From the NCBI RefSeq assembly GCF_009649175.1, contig NZ_WJPO01000017.1, forward strand, positions 1 to 64,000: a DNA stretch of 64,000 nt, read 5' to 3'. The stretch comes from Rhodovulum strictum. GTDB lineage: Bacteria; Pseudomonadota; Alphaproteobacteria; Rhodobacterales; Rhodobacteraceae. Both the position numbers and the translations under genes were made by a program. Of this stretch, positions 47,193 to 56,676 are shown one piece after another. Every line of letters begins with the position of its first letter. The stretch's first letter is position 1. The notes below the pieces were generated by a model. The model saw nothing but the letters and a program-made list of their open reading frames with translations. It searched no databases and was not told where the DNA came from.

Positions 47193-48524
47193 ATGACGGG
47201 CAACTGGCGGGGGATGAGCGCGGGCGATCTGGGGCGCGGGATCGGGGCGGGCCGGATCGACCCGGTGGAATTGACCGAAGCCTATCTGGAGGCCATCGCG
47301 GCGCATCCCGAGGCGGGCCGCATCTATGCCCGGACGACCGAAACCCGCGCGCGGGCCGAGGCGCGGGCCGCGCGGCACCGGGCAAAGACGGGGCACAGGC
47401 TGGGGCTGCTCGACGGCGTGCCGGTCTCGTGGAAGGATCTGTTCGATACGGCGGGCGTGGCGACCGAGGCGGGATCGGCGCTGCTGGCGGGCCGGGTGCC
47501 GGGGCGCGATGCCGAGGTGCTGGCCAATGCGAGTGCCGCGGGGCTGGTCTGTCTGGGCAAGACGCATATGACGGAACTGGCCTTTTCGGGGCTGGGGCTG
47601 AACCCGGTGACGGCGACGCCGCCGAACGTGCATGATGCGGGCGCCGCGCCGGGGGGCTCGTCCTCGGGGGCGGCGGCGTCGGTGGCGTTCGGGCTGGCGG
47701 CTGCCGGGATCGGGTCGGATACCGGCGGCTCGGTCCGGGTGCCGGCGGTGTGGAACGATCTGGTGGGGCTCAAGACCGGGGCGGGGCGGGTGTCGCTGAC
47801 AGGGGTCGTGCCGCTTTGCCCGCGTTTCGACACGGTGGGGCCGCTGACGCGCACTGTCGAGGATGCGGCGCTGCTGCTGGCGGCGCTGGAGGGCGGCAGA
47901 CCCGCGGATCTGCGCGGCGCGACGCTGGCGGGCGCGCGGCTGATGGTGCTGGAGACCGCCGCCTTCGACGGGATCCGAGATGCCCCCCTTGCGGGGTTCG
48001 AGCAGGCGGTGGAACGGCTGGCGCGGGCCGGGGCGGCGATCACGCGGGGCGCGGTGCCCGAGGTCGCCGAGGCGCTGGCGCTGTCGGGGGTGCTGTTTGC
48101 GACCGAAGCCTATGGCACCTGGGGCGCGACCATCGAGGCCGCGCCAGAGAAGATGTATCCCGCGATCCTGAACCGCTTTCGCGGCGGGCGCGATTATTCG
48201 GGCGCCGACTATGTCGCCGCCTGGCACAAGCTGGACCGGCTGCGCGCCGCCTATGCCGCCGCGACCGCCGGATTCGACGCGGTACTGGTGCCGACCTGCC
48301 CGATCCTGCCGCCCGATGTGGCGGCGCTGATGGCCGACCCGGAGTTCTTTGTCGCCGAGAACCTGATGACGCTGCGCAATACGCGGATCGGCAATCTGAT
48401 GGGACTGGCGGTGCTGACGCTGCCCAGCGGGGTTCCTGCCACGGGGCTTTCGCTGATGGGGCCGCCGATGTCCGAGGAGCGGCTGTTGCGGCTGGGCGCA
48501 GCGGCCGAGGCGGCGCTGGCCTAA
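47193..48524 (+). CDS. Amidase (amidase signature family)
   Basis: This 443-residue enzyme has the Ser-cisSer-Lys triad region: Lys in VSWKDLFDT, GGSSSGAAASVA, and the nucleophile Ser in GIGSDTGGSVRVPA. It hydrolyses an amide of unknown identity, and it is not GatA because gatB/gatC are absent. GGGAGG lies about 7 bases before the ATG at 47193. It is divergent from the monooxygenase and followed by a terminator. Confidence 0.9.
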   Translation: MTGNWRGMSAGDLGRGIGAGRIDPVELTEAYLEAIAAHPEAGRIYARTTETRARAEARAARHRAKTGHRLGLLDGVPVSWKDLFDTAGVATEAGSALLAGRVPGRDAEVLANASAAGLVCLGKTHMTELAFSGLGLNPVTATPPNVHDAGAAPGGSSSGAAASVAFGLAAAGIGSDTGGSVRVPAVWNDLVGLKTGAGRVSLTGVVPLCPRFDTVGPLTRTVEDAALLLAALEGGRPADLRGATLAGARLMVLETAAFDGIRDAPLAGFEQAVERLARAGAAITRGAVPEVAEALALSGVLFATEAYGTWGATIEAAPEKMYPAILNRFRGGRDYSGADYVAAWHKLDRLRAAYAAATAGFDAVLVPTCPILPPDVAALMADPEFFVAENLMTLRNTRIGNLMGLAVLTLPSGVPATGLSLMGPPMSEERLLRLGAAAEAALA

Positions 48525-48537
48525 ATGCCACAACCTC

Positions 48538-48577
48538 GCCCCGCAAGCCGCGGGGCCGGGGGGCTTTTCTGGACCGG
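48538..48577 (+). terminator. Intrinsic terminator of the amidase gene
   Basis: GCCCCGC (48538-48544) pairs with GCGGGGC (48550-48556) around AAGCC. A short G run and CTTTTCT follow. It lies 14 bases after the amidase stop. Confidence 0.6.
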
Positions 48578-48657
48578 AGGCGTTCCAGCCGGTATGCTTG
48601 TCGAAACGGGGTGCGTCAGATGCCCCGATCAGAGGCAGCACAGGCAGACAGGGGTCC

Positions 48658-49839
48658 ATGACCTTTCCCGAGCGGTTTTCGAACCTGCCAGATTACGCGT
48701 TTCCGAGGTTGCGGCGTCTGCTGGACGGCCACGCCCCCGGCGGCGCGCCCCTGCACATGACCATCGGCGAGCCGCAGCATGCCTTTCCCGACTGGGTGAC
48801 GGGCATCATCGCAGACCATGCGCAGGAATTCGGGAAATACCCGCCGAACGAGGGCACGCCGGAATTGCTGGGCGCGATTTCGGACTGGCTGGCGCGGCGC
48901 TATGGCGTGACGGTCGATCCGGCAACGCAGATCAGCACGCTGAACGGCACGCGCGAGGGATTGTTCAACGCGGTGCTGGCGCTCTGCCCAGAGGAAAAGC
49001 GCAATCAAAGGCCCGCGATCCTGACGCCGAACCCGTTCTATCAGGTCTATGCGGTGGCCGCGCTGGCGGTGGGGGCGGAGCCTGTCTATGTGCCCGCCAC
49101 GGCCGAAACCGGGTTCCTGCCCGATTACGCCGCGCTGCCGGGTGAATTGCTGGACCGGGTGTCGATCGCCTTTCTCTGTTCGCCCGCGAATCCGCAGGGC
49201 GCGGTGGCGGATCGGGGCTATTGGGCGGATCTGATCCGGCTGGCCGAAAAGCATGATTTCCGCATCTTCGCCGATGAATGCTATTCCGAGATCTACCGGG
49301 GCAACCCGCCCCCCGGCGCGCTGGACGTGGCCCGCGAGATCGGCGCCGATCCCGAACGGGTGCTGGTGTTTCACTCGCTCTCGAAACGCTCGAACCTGCC
49401 GGGGTTGCGGTCTGGATTCTGCGCGGGCGGGGCCGAGAGCCTGGCCCATATCAAGCGGCTGCGCGCCTATGCCGGGGCGCCCCTGCCCCTGCCCTTGCAA
49501 CGGGTGGCGGAACGGGCCTGGGCGGACGAGGCGCATGTGGCCGAAAGCCTTGCGCAGTACTGGCGCAAATATGCCATCGCGGACGAAATCCTCGGGCCGG
49601 TGCCGGGCTATCGCCCGCCCGAAGGCGGGTTCTTCCTGTGGCTGCCGGTCGGCGATGGCGAGGCGGCGGCGCTGAAGCTCTGGCGCGAGACGGGGGTTCG
49701 GGTGCTGCCCGGTGCGTATCTGTCGCGCGCGGTGAACGGTGAAAACCCGGGTGCGGGATATGTCCGGGTCGCGATGGTCGCCCCAGAACAAGAAATGCGG
49801 CACGGGCTGATGCGGCTGCGTGACTGCCTCTACGGGTAA
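48658..49839 (+). CDS. Class I/II PLP aminotransferase (DapC-like)
   Basis: This 393-residue protein has the fold type I features [24 protein letters not shown] (Asn binding PLP), [10 protein letters not shown] (Asp) and the Schiff-base Lys in [17 protein letters not shown]. The sequence resembles succinyldiaminopimelate aminotransferase (DapC). A role in lysine/cell-wall synthesis with dapB is plausible but not proven. The ATG at 48658 gives [18 protein letters not shown], the family start; upstream TTG codons in the frame were not used. It is separated from ftsK by 13 bases. Confidence 0.88.
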   Translation: MTFPERFSNLPDYAFPRLRRLLDGHAPGGAPLHMTIGEPQHAFPDWVTGIIADHAQEFGKYPPNEGTPELLGAISDWLARRYGVTVDPATQISTLNGTREGLFNAVLALCPEEKRNQRPAILTPNPFYQVYAVAALAVGAEPVYVPATAETGFLPDYAALPGELLDRVSIAFLCSPANPQGAVADRGYWADLIRLAEKHDFRIFADECYSEIYRGNPPPGALDVAREIGADPERVLVFHSLSKRSNLPGLRSGFCAGGAESLAHIKRLRAYAGAPLPLPLQRVAERAWADEAHVAESLAQYWRKYAIADEILGPVPGYRPPEGGFFLWLPVGDGEAAALKLWRETGVRVLPGAYLSRAVNGENPGAGYVRVAMVAPEQEMRHGLMRLRDCLYG

Positions 49840-49852
49840 GGACGGCAAGGCT

Positions 49853-52570
49853 ATGGCTTCGTATCAGATGAAACGGCGTGAACCTCTGCTCGATTCCAAT
49901 GTCCAGGCCGCGATCGAGCGGCGCGGCAAGGAATTGCTGGGCTTCTCGCTGATCGGCGCCGCGCTGGTCATGGCGCTGATCCTGGGCTCCTACGTCCCCG
50001 ACGACCCAAGCTGGCTGTCGGCAACGGACGCCCCGGCGGAAAACATGCTGGGCCGGTTCGGCGCCTCGATCGCGGCGCCGCTGCATATCATCGTGGGCTG
50101 GGGATCCTGGGGGCTGGTGGCGATTCCGGCGGTCTGGGGGCTGCGCTTTGCGGGCCATTGGGGCGAGGAACGCGCGCTGTCACGGCTGATCTTTGCCCCC
50201 GTCGCGGTGGCGCTGGCAGCGGTCTATGCCTCGACCCATGTGCCGCCCGCAAGCTGGACCCACGCCTTCGGCATGGGTGGGCTCTTTGGCGATACGGTAC
50301 TGGGCGCGATCCTGGGCGTGGCGCCGGTGGACACGGTCGCGGGGCTGCGTGTGGTGGCGGCGCTGGTCTGGATGGCGGCCATCGGCATGGGGCTGTTCGT
50401 GGCGGGCGTGGACCGGAACGAGCTGCGCAATTTTGGCCGGTTCCTGCTGTTCGGCCTGATCCTGAGCTATGAGGGGCTGCGCCGGCTGGCCGGGAAATCC
50501 GCGCGCGGCGCGCTGACCGCCGGGCTGCGGCTGGGCGAAAGCGTCCAGAATCGCCGCGCCGAGGCGGCCCAGCCCGCCCGCGTCCAGGGCGGCGCGCGGC
50601 TTGTCGCCACCCGGGCCCCGGCGGCCGCCGAACCTGCGCGGCCCGGGGGTCTTGGCGGGCTTCTGGCGCGGGTGCCGGTTCTGGGACGGCGGATGGCCGA
50701 TCCCGAGCTGGAGCTGATCGAGCGCGACCTGCCCGACACGGCGGACGGGATCGGCCCGATTTCCGAGGACCGGATCAAAGCGCGCATCGCCGATGTGATC
50801 CGCAACCGCAGCCGCCAGACCGCCCGCCCGGCCTTTCGTGCCGAACCGCCCGTGCGGCGCGATCAGGCGGCGCTGGATGCACTGCCGGTCGAACCGCCGC
50901 TGAGCGCGCCGGTCATGGATGCGGCCCTGCCCGATTACGACGAACTGATCGACGAGCCGCGCCGCGTGGTGCAGCACCCTGTCCGCAAGCCCGCGCCGCC
51001 CTCGCGCCGCGCCATTGAGGAGGCGCAACCGGCGCTGCAATTCGACGAACCCGGCAGCGGCTATGAACACCCTCCGCTGTCGCTGCTGGCCAGCCCCGAC
51101 GCGGTGACGCGCCATGTCCTGTCCGACGAGGCGCTGGAGGAAAACGCCCGGATGCTGGAAAACGTGCTGGACGATTACGGCGTCAAGGGCGAGATCGTCA
51201 GCGTCCGGCCCGGCCCGGTCGTGACCATGTACGAACTGGAACCCGCGCCGGGGCTGAAGGCCAGCCGCGTGATCGGGCTGGCCGATGACATCGCGCGCAG
51301 CATGTCGGCGCTGTCGGCGCGGGTCTCGACCGTGCCCGGGCGCAGCGTGATCGGGATCGAACTGCCCAACGCCCAGCGCGAAAAGGTGGTCCTGCGCGAG
51401 ATCCTGTCGGCGCGCGCCTTTGGCGACAGCACGATGCGGCTGCCGCTGGCGCTGGGCAAGGATATCGGCGGCGAGCCCGTGGTGGCGAACCTGGCCAAGA
51501 TGCCCCACCTGCTGATCGCGGGGACCACCGGCTCGGGCAAGTCGGTGGCGATCAACACCATGATCCTGTCGCTGCTCTACAAGCTGACGCCCGACGAATG
51601 CCGATTGATCATGATCGACCCCAAGATGCTGGAACTGTCGGTCTATGACGGCATCCCGCATCTGCTTTCGCCCGTCGTCACCGACCCGAAAAAGGCCGTC
51701 GTCGCGCTGAAATGGGTCGTGGGCGAGATGGAGGAACGCTATCGCAAGATGTCCAAGATGGGCGTGCGCAACATCGAGGGCTATAATGGCCGCGTCAGCG
51801 ATGCGCAGACCAAGGGCGAGCTGTTCAAGCGCACCATCCAGACCGGATTCGATGACGAGACCGGCGAACCGGTCTTCGAGACCCAGGAATTCCTGCCCGA
51901 GACGCTGCCCTATATCGTGGTGATCGTCGACGAGATGGCCGACCTGATGATGGTGGCGGGCAAGGAGATCGAAGCCTGCATCCAGCGGCTGGCGCAGATG
52001 GCGCGCGCGTCCGGGATTCACCTGATCATGGCCACCCAGCGGCCCTCGGTCGATGTCATCACCGGCACGATCAAGGCGAACTTCCCCACAAGGATCAGTT
52101 TCCAGGTGACCGGCAAGATCGACAGCCGCACGATCCTGGGCGAACAGGGGGCCGAACAGCTGCTGGGCATGGGCGACATGCTTTACATGGCAGGCGGCGG
52201 ACGAATCAGCCGGGTTCACGGGCCGTTCGTGTCGGATGAGGAAGTCGAGGAGATCGTCACCTACCTGAAAGGGTTCGGCCCGCCCTCCTATGTCGGCAGC
52301 GTGGTCGAGGGGCCGGACGAGGATCGCGAGGGCGAGATCGACATGGTCCTTGGGCTGGGCGGCACTGCCGATGGCGACGACGCGCTTTACGATCAGGCGG
52401 TGGCGATCGTGCTGAAGGATCGCAAATGCTCCACCTCCTACATCCAGCGCAAGTTGGCCATCGGCTACAACAAGGCCGCGCGGCTGGTCGAGCAGATGGA
52501 GGAACAGGGCGTGGTCACCCCGGCCAACCATGTCGGCAAGCGCGAGATCCTGGTGCCCGAACAGGGCTGA
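49853..52570 (+). CDS. ftsK: DNA translocase FtsK
   Basis: This 905-residue protein has four N-terminal membrane helices (about 25-200), a proline/alanine-rich linker (about 205-410), and the RecA-like motor. The motor has Walker [14 protein letters not shown] near 560 and Walker [15 protein letters not shown]. The C-terminal gamma winged-helix domain ([41 protein letters not shown] region) reads polar sequences. It segregates chromosome termini at the septum. The ATG at 49853 was chosen over one 11 residues upstream. It is followed after 89 bases by lolA, the usual alphaproteobacterial order. Confidence 0.95.
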   Translation: MASYQMKRREPLLDSNVQAAIERRGKELLGFSLIGAALVMALILGSYVPDDPSWLSATDAPAENMLGRFGASIAAPLHIIVGWGSWGLVAIPAVWGLRFAGHWGEERALSRLIFAPVAVALAAVYASTHVPPASWTHAFGMGGLFGDTVLGAILGVAPVDTVAGLRVVAALVWMAAIGMGLFVAGVDRNELRNFGRFLLFGLILSYEGLRRLAGKSARGALTAGLRLGESVQNRRAEAAQPARVQGGARLVATRAPAAAEPARPGGLGGLLARVPVLGRRMADPELELIERDLPDTADGIGPISEDRIKARIADVIRNRSRQTARPAFRAEPPVRRDQAALDALPVEPPLSAPVMDAALPDYDELIDEPRRVVQHPVRKPAPPSRRAIEEAQPALQFDEPGSGYEHPPLSLLASPDAVTRHVLSDEALEENARMLENVLDDYGVKGEIVSVRPGPVVTMYELEPAPGLKASRVIGLADDIARSMSALSARVSTVPGRSVIGIELPNAQREKVVLREILSARAFGDSTMRLPLALGKDIGGEPVVANLAKMPHLLIAGTTGSGKSVAINTMILSLLYKLTPDECRLIMIDPKMLELSVYDGIPHLLSPVVTDPKKAVVALKWVVGEMEERYRKMSKMGVRNIEGYNGRVSDAQTKGELFKRTIQTGFDDETGEPVFETQEFLPETLPYIVVIVDEMADLMMVAGKEIEACIQRLAQMARASGIHLIMATQRPSVDVITGTIKANFPTRISFQVTGKIDSRTILGEQGAEQLLGMGDMLYMAGGGRISRVHGPFVSDEEVEEIVTYLKGFGPPSYVGSVVEGPDEDREGEIDMVLGLGGTADGDDALYDQAVAIVLKDRKCSTSYIQRKLAIGYNKAARLVEQMEEQGVVTPANHVGKREILVPEQG

Positions 52571-52659
52571 ACGGGCGCGCGGGCGGGGGCCGGGCGCCCT
52601 CGCCAATTCGTGACGCTTTGGCTGATGCAAAGGCGCATGCAAGCGACTAGATTGCCGCC

Positions 52660-53268
52660 ATGATCAGACGCCTTGCCCTTGGCCTTGCCCTCTGGGCGGC
52701 CACCGCCGCCCCCGGACTTGCCGACAAGATTCCCCTGTCGGCACTCTCGGGTTATCTCAACAGCTTCTCGACCGCGCGGGCCGAGTTCACGCAGGTCAAC
52801 GCCGACGGCTCGATCTCGACCGGGCGGATGCTGCTTCAGCGGCCCGGCCGGGCGCGCTTCGAATACGATCCGCCCAATGGCGGGCTGGTGATCGCGGGCG
52901 GCGGGCAGGTGGCGATCTTCGACACCAAGTCGAACCAGCCGCCCGAACAATACCCGCTGCGCCGTACCCCGCTGAACATCATCCTGGAACGCAACGTGGA
53001 TCTGTCGCGGGCGCGGATGGTGGTGGGCCATGACGGCGACGCGACCACGACACGGGTGATCGCGCAGGATCCCGAGCATCCCGAATACGGCACCATCGCG
53101 CTGGTCTTTACCGGCAACCCGGTGGAACTGCGCCAATGGGTCATCACCGACGATACCGGGCAGGCAACCACCGTGATCCTGGGCAAGATGCGGACCGGCG
53201 TGCAACTGTCGTCGCGGATGTTCAACATCGTGCAGGAAACCGCCGACCGGATGGGCAACCGGCGCTAG
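52660..53268 (+). CDS. lolA: Outer-membrane lipoprotein carrier protein LolA-like
   Basis: This 202-residue periplasmic protein has the signal MIRRLALGLALWAATAAPGLA/D. It then has the LolA half-barrel (FSTARAEFTQVNADGSISTGRMLLQRPGRARFEYDPP, residues about 35-71, and NPVELRQWVITDDTGQATTVIL). It carries lipoproteins from LolCDE to the outer membrane. The alphaproteobacterial form often lacks a LolB partner. It is followed by hairpin repeat copy 3. Confidence 0.93.
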   Translation: MIRRLALGLALWAATAAPGLADKIPLSALSGYLNSFSTARAEFTQVNADGSISTGRMLLQRPGRARFEYDPPNGGLVIAGGGQVAIFDTKSNQPPEQYPLRRTPLNIILERNVDLSRARMVVGHDGDATTTRVIAQDPEHPEYGTIALVFTGNPVELRQWVITDDTGQATTVILGKMRTGVQLSSRMFNIVQETADRMGNRR

Positions 53269-53298
53269 GGTTGTCGTCCTCTGCATTTGAGAGTTTTC

Positions 53299-53376
53299 GC
53301 CCGGGCTAACGCCCGGGCGACCCATGCCGGGGGCGCTGCCCCCGGACCCCCGGGGTATTTCGGCCAAGAAGAAGGG
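53299..53376. repeat. Dispersed 3'-end hairpin repeat, copy 3, with an extra hairpin
   Basis: GCCCGGGC at 53299-53306 repeats at 53311-53318 and folds on itself. Then CCGGGGGC (53327-53334) pairs with GCCCCCGG (53338-53345), followed by ACCCCCGGGGTATTTC and GGCCAAGAAGAAGG. It lies between convergent lolA and serB and probably ends one or both transcripts. Confidence 0.7.
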
Positions 53377-53422
53377 CAGGGTGCGGCCCTGCGGGTGACG
53401 TGGCCGCAACGCGGCTGGCGGG

Positions 53423-54298
53423 TCAGGCGATGAATTCGGCCTGTGTGTAGCCCTGGACGAACAGAAGCGCCGTCAGGTCGCCGTGATTGATGCGAATATC
53501 GCATTGGGCGGCGACCGCGGGCTTGGCATGCAGCGCGACACCCGCCCCGGCAAGGCCCAGCATGCCGAGATCGTTCGCGCCGTCGCCCACCGCCATCACC
53601 TGGTCGGGCGCGATGCCCAGCCGGGCGGAGATCTCGGTCAGCGCGGCCACCTTGGCCTCGCGCCCCAGGATCGGCTCGGCCACCTTTCCGGTCAGCTTGC
53701 CGTCCGCGACCAGCAGCGTGTTCGCGCGGTATTCGTCGAAGCCCAGATCGGCGGCGACGCGCGCGGCGAAGCTGGTGAAGCCGCCCGAGACCAGCACGCA
53801 ATAGGCGCCGCTGGCCTTCATCGTGGCGATCAGTTCGCGCCCGCCGGGGGTGTGGGTGATGCGGGTGGCCAGCACCTTGCCGATCACCTCGGCGGGCAGG
53901 CCGGCCAGCAGGCCCACGCGTTCGCGGAGCGCGCCCTCGAAGTCCAGCTCGCCGTTCATCGCGCGGGCGGTGATCTCGGCCACGCGGGCGCCGACGCCGG
54001 CCTCGTCGGCCAGTTCGTCGATGCATTCCTGCCCGATCATGGTCGAATCCATGTCGGCGATCAGCATGCGTTTCCTGCGCCCCTCGGCCGGTTGGGCGAT
54101 CAGGTCGATGCCGAGGGCCTGCATTTCGGTCCACACCTCCCACAGGTTGGCGGGCAGGGCGGGCACCCCGAACTCGGCCGCGATGCCCGGCGCCAGCCAG
54201 CGCAGATCGCCCCCGCCCCAGGCATTGCGCAACGCCTCGACCGCCGCAGGGTCAAGCACCGGGCGGGCGGGATTGGTCAGCAGGGTGACGACATGCAT
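53423..54298 (-). CDS. serB: Phosphoserine phosphatase
   Basis: This 291-residue HAD enzyme removes phosphate from phosphoserine in the last step of serine synthesis. The catalytic motif is ADMDSTMIGQECIDELA (DxDST) near 82. Motif II is LVSGGFTSFA and the metal-binding motif is GDGANDLGML. An N-terminal domain of about 75 residues precedes the catalytic part, as in long SerB proteins. It lies close to serC and serA but on the opposite strand. Confidence 0.95.
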   Translation of the reverse strand: MHVVTLLTNPARPVLDPAAVEALRNAWGGGDLRWLAPGIAAEFGVPALPANLWEVWTEMQALGIDLIAQPAEGRRKRMLIADMDSTMIGQECIDELADEAGVGARVAEITARAMNGELDFEGALRERVGLLAGLPAEVIGKVLATRITHTPGGRELIATMKASGAYCVLVSGGFTSFAARVAADLGFDEYRANTLLVADGKLTGKVAEPILGREAKVAALTEISARLGIAPDQVMAVGDGANDLGMLGLAGAGVALHAKPAVAAQCDIRINHGDLTALLFVQGYTQAEFIA

Positions 54299-54451
54299 GG
54301 GCGGGCTCCGGCCTCACAGGGATCGGGCGTCTTTAAGCACGCCCGCGCGGCAAGGGCCAGAGCAGCGGACGGCGGTTTGTCCCCGATCAAGGACGGCGGC
54401 GGCCCGGTTGCGCAGGCTCTCCCCGGAACGCGCCGCAACCGGAGAGCCTCG

Positions 54452-55294
54452 ATGGCGACGCCACGATCCGAAAGCCCGGCACCGGCCGACCTGGGCACCG
54501 GTGCCATCCTGCCCTTCCTTGCCATCACCTTCGGCTTGTCCTGGGGCATCCTGGGGCTGTGGATGGCCGCGCCGGGGCCGATGGCCGCCCTCTTCGGCGA
54601 GATCTCGGGTTCCAACCCCAGCTTCCTGCTGGCGGTCTACGCCCCGGCCATCGCCGCCCTGGTGCTGGTGCTGGCGCGGGGTGGCCGCGCTGGCCTGGCG
54701 CGATTCCTCGGCCGGCTGCTGCTGTGGCGATGCGCCCCGGGCTGGTACCTTGTGCTGCTGGTCGGCATGCCGGCCGCCTTCGTGGCGGGGGCGCTGGTCA
54801 AGGGTGCGTCCCTGACCGAGCCGCTGGCGGTCGGGTGGGGGCCACTGCTGGGCCTTGTCGCGCTGCGCAGCCTGACCGGCCCCGTCGAGGAACTCGGCTG
54901 GCGCGGGGTTCTGCAACCCCTGCTGCAACGGCACATGGCGCCGCTCTGGGCCGGGCTTGCCGTGGGCACGGTCTGGGGCGTCTGGCACCTGCCGGCCTTC
55001 TTCCTGTCGGGCACGCCGCAAAGTGCCTGGGGGTTCCTGCCGTTTCTGGCGGGCTCGGTCGCGGTGGGCGTCATCGTTACCGGGATGGTCAACGCCGCCC
55101 GCGGCAGCCTGTTGCTGCCGGTGCTGGCCCATGCCCAGCTGAACAGCCCCCTCTGGCCCGACGCCCAGCCGAACGACACGGTGTTCTTCGTGGCGCTGGC
55201 GGCGCTGGTCGTGGCCTTGGACGCGCGCGCGATGTTCACCCGGACGGGCGCCGCGACCGCCGTGATCCCGCCGGTTTCCGATCCGCTACGCTGA
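54452..55294 (+). CDS. CPBP family intramembrane metalloprotease
   Basis: This 280-residue membrane protein has about seven to eight hydrophobic helices. The CPBP/Abi motifs are GPVEELGWRGVLQ (EExxxR), WGVWHLPAFF (HxxxF) and LPVLAHAQLN (second His, N). These form the metal site of type II CAAX-protease-like enzymes. Function here is unknown; bacteriocin immunity or membrane-protein processing are known roles in the family. GGAG precedes the ATG at 54452. It separates serB from serC. Confidence 0.88.
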   Translation: MATPRSESPAPADLGTGAILPFLAITFGLSWGILGLWMAAPGPMAALFGEISGSNPSFLLAVYAPAIAALVLVLARGGRAGLARFLGRLLLWRCAPGWYLVLLVGMPAAFVAGALVKGASLTEPLAVGWGPLLGLVALRSLTGPVEELGWRGVLQPLLQRHMAPLWAGLAVGTVWGVWHLPAFFLSGTPQSAWGFLPFLAGSVAVGVIVTGMVNAARGSLLLPVLAHAQLNSPLWPDAQPNDTVFFVALAALVVALDARAMFTRTGAATAVIPPVSDPLR

Positions 55295-55382
55295 TGTCGC
55301 AAACGGCGGCGAAAGCGGCGCTTGCGCGCGGTTTTCCCCCTTGCGCCAGTGAGGGAACAGGCGTAATGGCGGCGGTGGGACA

Positions 55383-55420
55383 CCCCTCCCCAACGAGGGG
55401 CGCTTATCTGGAAGGATAGC
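55383..55420 (+). promoter_or_regulatory. Structured leader of serC (candidate serC RNA motif)
   Basis: Two hairpins precede the serC ATG. CCCCTC (55383-55388) pairs with GAGGGG (55395-55400). Then GC-T-TATC (55402-55408) pairs with GATAGC (55415-55420) with one bulged T. The ribosome binding sequence GGAAGGA (55410-55416) lies in the loop and 3' arm of the second hairpin, so folding would hide it. Position and gene agree with the alphaproteobacterial serC leader described by comparative genomics (Corbino et al. 2005), but I have not compared the consensus directly. Confidence 0.55.
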
Positions 55421-55424
55421 ATCA

Positions 55425-56579
55425 ATGGTCATCGAGACTCCGGCTGCGCGGCCGGCAAACCCGCGTTTCTCCTCTGGCCCCTGCGCCAAACTCCCCGGTT
55501 TTTCCCTCGACATGCTGGCAGACGCGCCCCTGGGGCGGTCGCACCGTGCCGCCATCGGCAAGGCCAGGCTGAAGGCCGCGATCGAGGAGACCCGCGCGAT
55601 CCTCGGGATCCCCGCCGAGTACCGCATCGGGATCGTGCCCGGCTCGGACACCGGCGCCGTTGAAATGGCGATGTGGTCGCTGCTGGGTGCGCGCGGCGTC
55701 GAGATGCTGGCCTGGGAAAGCTTCGGCGCGGGCTGGGTGACGGATGTCGTCAAGCAACTGAAACTGGACGCCACCGTGCGCGAGGCGCCCTATGGCGAGA
55801 TCGTGGATTTCGCCGAGGTCGATTTCGACAAGGACGTGGTCTTTACCTGGAACGGCACCACCTCGGGCGTGCGCGTGCCGAATGGCGATGCGATCCCGGC
55901 AGACCGTCAGGGCCTGACGATCTGCGACGCGACCAGCGCCGCCTTTGCGATGGACCTGCCCTGGGACAAGCTGGATGTGACGACCTTCAGCTGGCAGAAG
56001 GTGATGGGCGGCGAGGGTGCGCATGGCATGCTGATCCTGTCCCCGCGCGCGGTCGAGCGGCTGGAAACCTACAAGCCCGCCTGGCCGCTGCCGAAGATCT
56101 TTCGCATGACCAAGGGCGGCAAGCTGATCGAGGGCATTTTCGAGGGCGAGACGATCAACACGCCCTCGATGCTGGCGGTCGAGGATTACCTGGTGGCGCT
56201 GGCCTGGGGCAAATCCATCGGCGGGCTGCCCGCGCTGATCGCGCGGTCGAACGCGAATTTCGCCGCCGTGCAGTCCTTTGTCGACAGCAAGCCCTGGATC
56301 GAGAATCTGGCGGTGGACCCGGCGACGCGGTCGAACACCAGCGTCTGCCTGAAATTCACCGATCCGCGCATCAAGGACGGCGCGGCCTTTGCCAAGGCCA
56401 TCGCCAAGCGGCTGGAAAAAGAGGGTGTTGCACTGGATATCGGCGCCTATCGCGACGCGCCCGCGGGCCTGCGCATCTGGTGCGGTGCCACCGTGGAAAC
56501 GGCGGATGTCGCTGCCCTGATGCCCTGGATCGAATGGGCCTTCGAAGCCGAGATCGCCGCGCAGGCCGCCGCTGCCTGA
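55425..56579 (+). CDS. serC: Phosphoserine aminotransferase (alphaproteobacterial type)
   Basis: This 384-residue class V PLP enzyme converts 3-phosphohydroxypyruvate to phosphoserine. The Schiff-base Lys is Lys192 in [16 protein letters not shown]. Other family features are [13 protein letters not shown] at the start and [15 protein letters not shown]. It is the first gene of serC-serA, with a structured leader in front and hairpins behind. Confidence 0.95.
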   Translation: MVIETPAARPANPRFSSGPCAKLPGFSLDMLADAPLGRSHRAAIGKARLKAAIEETRAILGIPAEYRIGIVPGSDTGAVEMAMWSLLGARGVEMLAWESFGAGWVTDVVKQLKLDATVREAPYGEIVDFAEVDFDKDVVFTWNGTTSGVRVPNGDAIPADRQGLTICDATSAAFAMDLPWDKLDVTTFSWQKVMGGEGAHGMLILSPRAVERLETYKPAWPLPKIFRMTKGGKLIEGIFEGETINTPSMLAVEDYLVALAWGKSIGGLPALIARSNANFAAVQSFVDSKPWIENLAVDPATRSNTSVCLKFTDPRIKDGAAFAKAIAKRLEKEGVALDIGAYRDAPAGLRIWCGATVETADVAALMPWIEWAFEAEIAAQAAAA

Positions 56580-56587
56580 GACGGAAT

Positions 56588-56643
56588 GGTGGGTTTCACC
56601 CACCCTACAGACCGCATTGAAGGGTGGGGGCACCCCCCACCCT
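56588..56643. repeat. Two hairpins in the serC-serA spacer
   Basis: GGTGGG (56588-56593) pairs with CCCACC (56599-56604) around TTTCA. AGGGTGGGGG (56621-56630) pairs perfectly with CCCCCCACCCT-type bases ending at 56643. The GGGTTTCACCC core also occurs in the hairpin after phaC. They occupy most of the 97-base spacer and could act as mRNA stabilisers or partial terminators between serC and serA. They resemble REP-like elements. Confidence 0.65.
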
Positions 56644-56676
56644 CTTTCCCCAGACATTCTGCAAAGGACCACGAAA

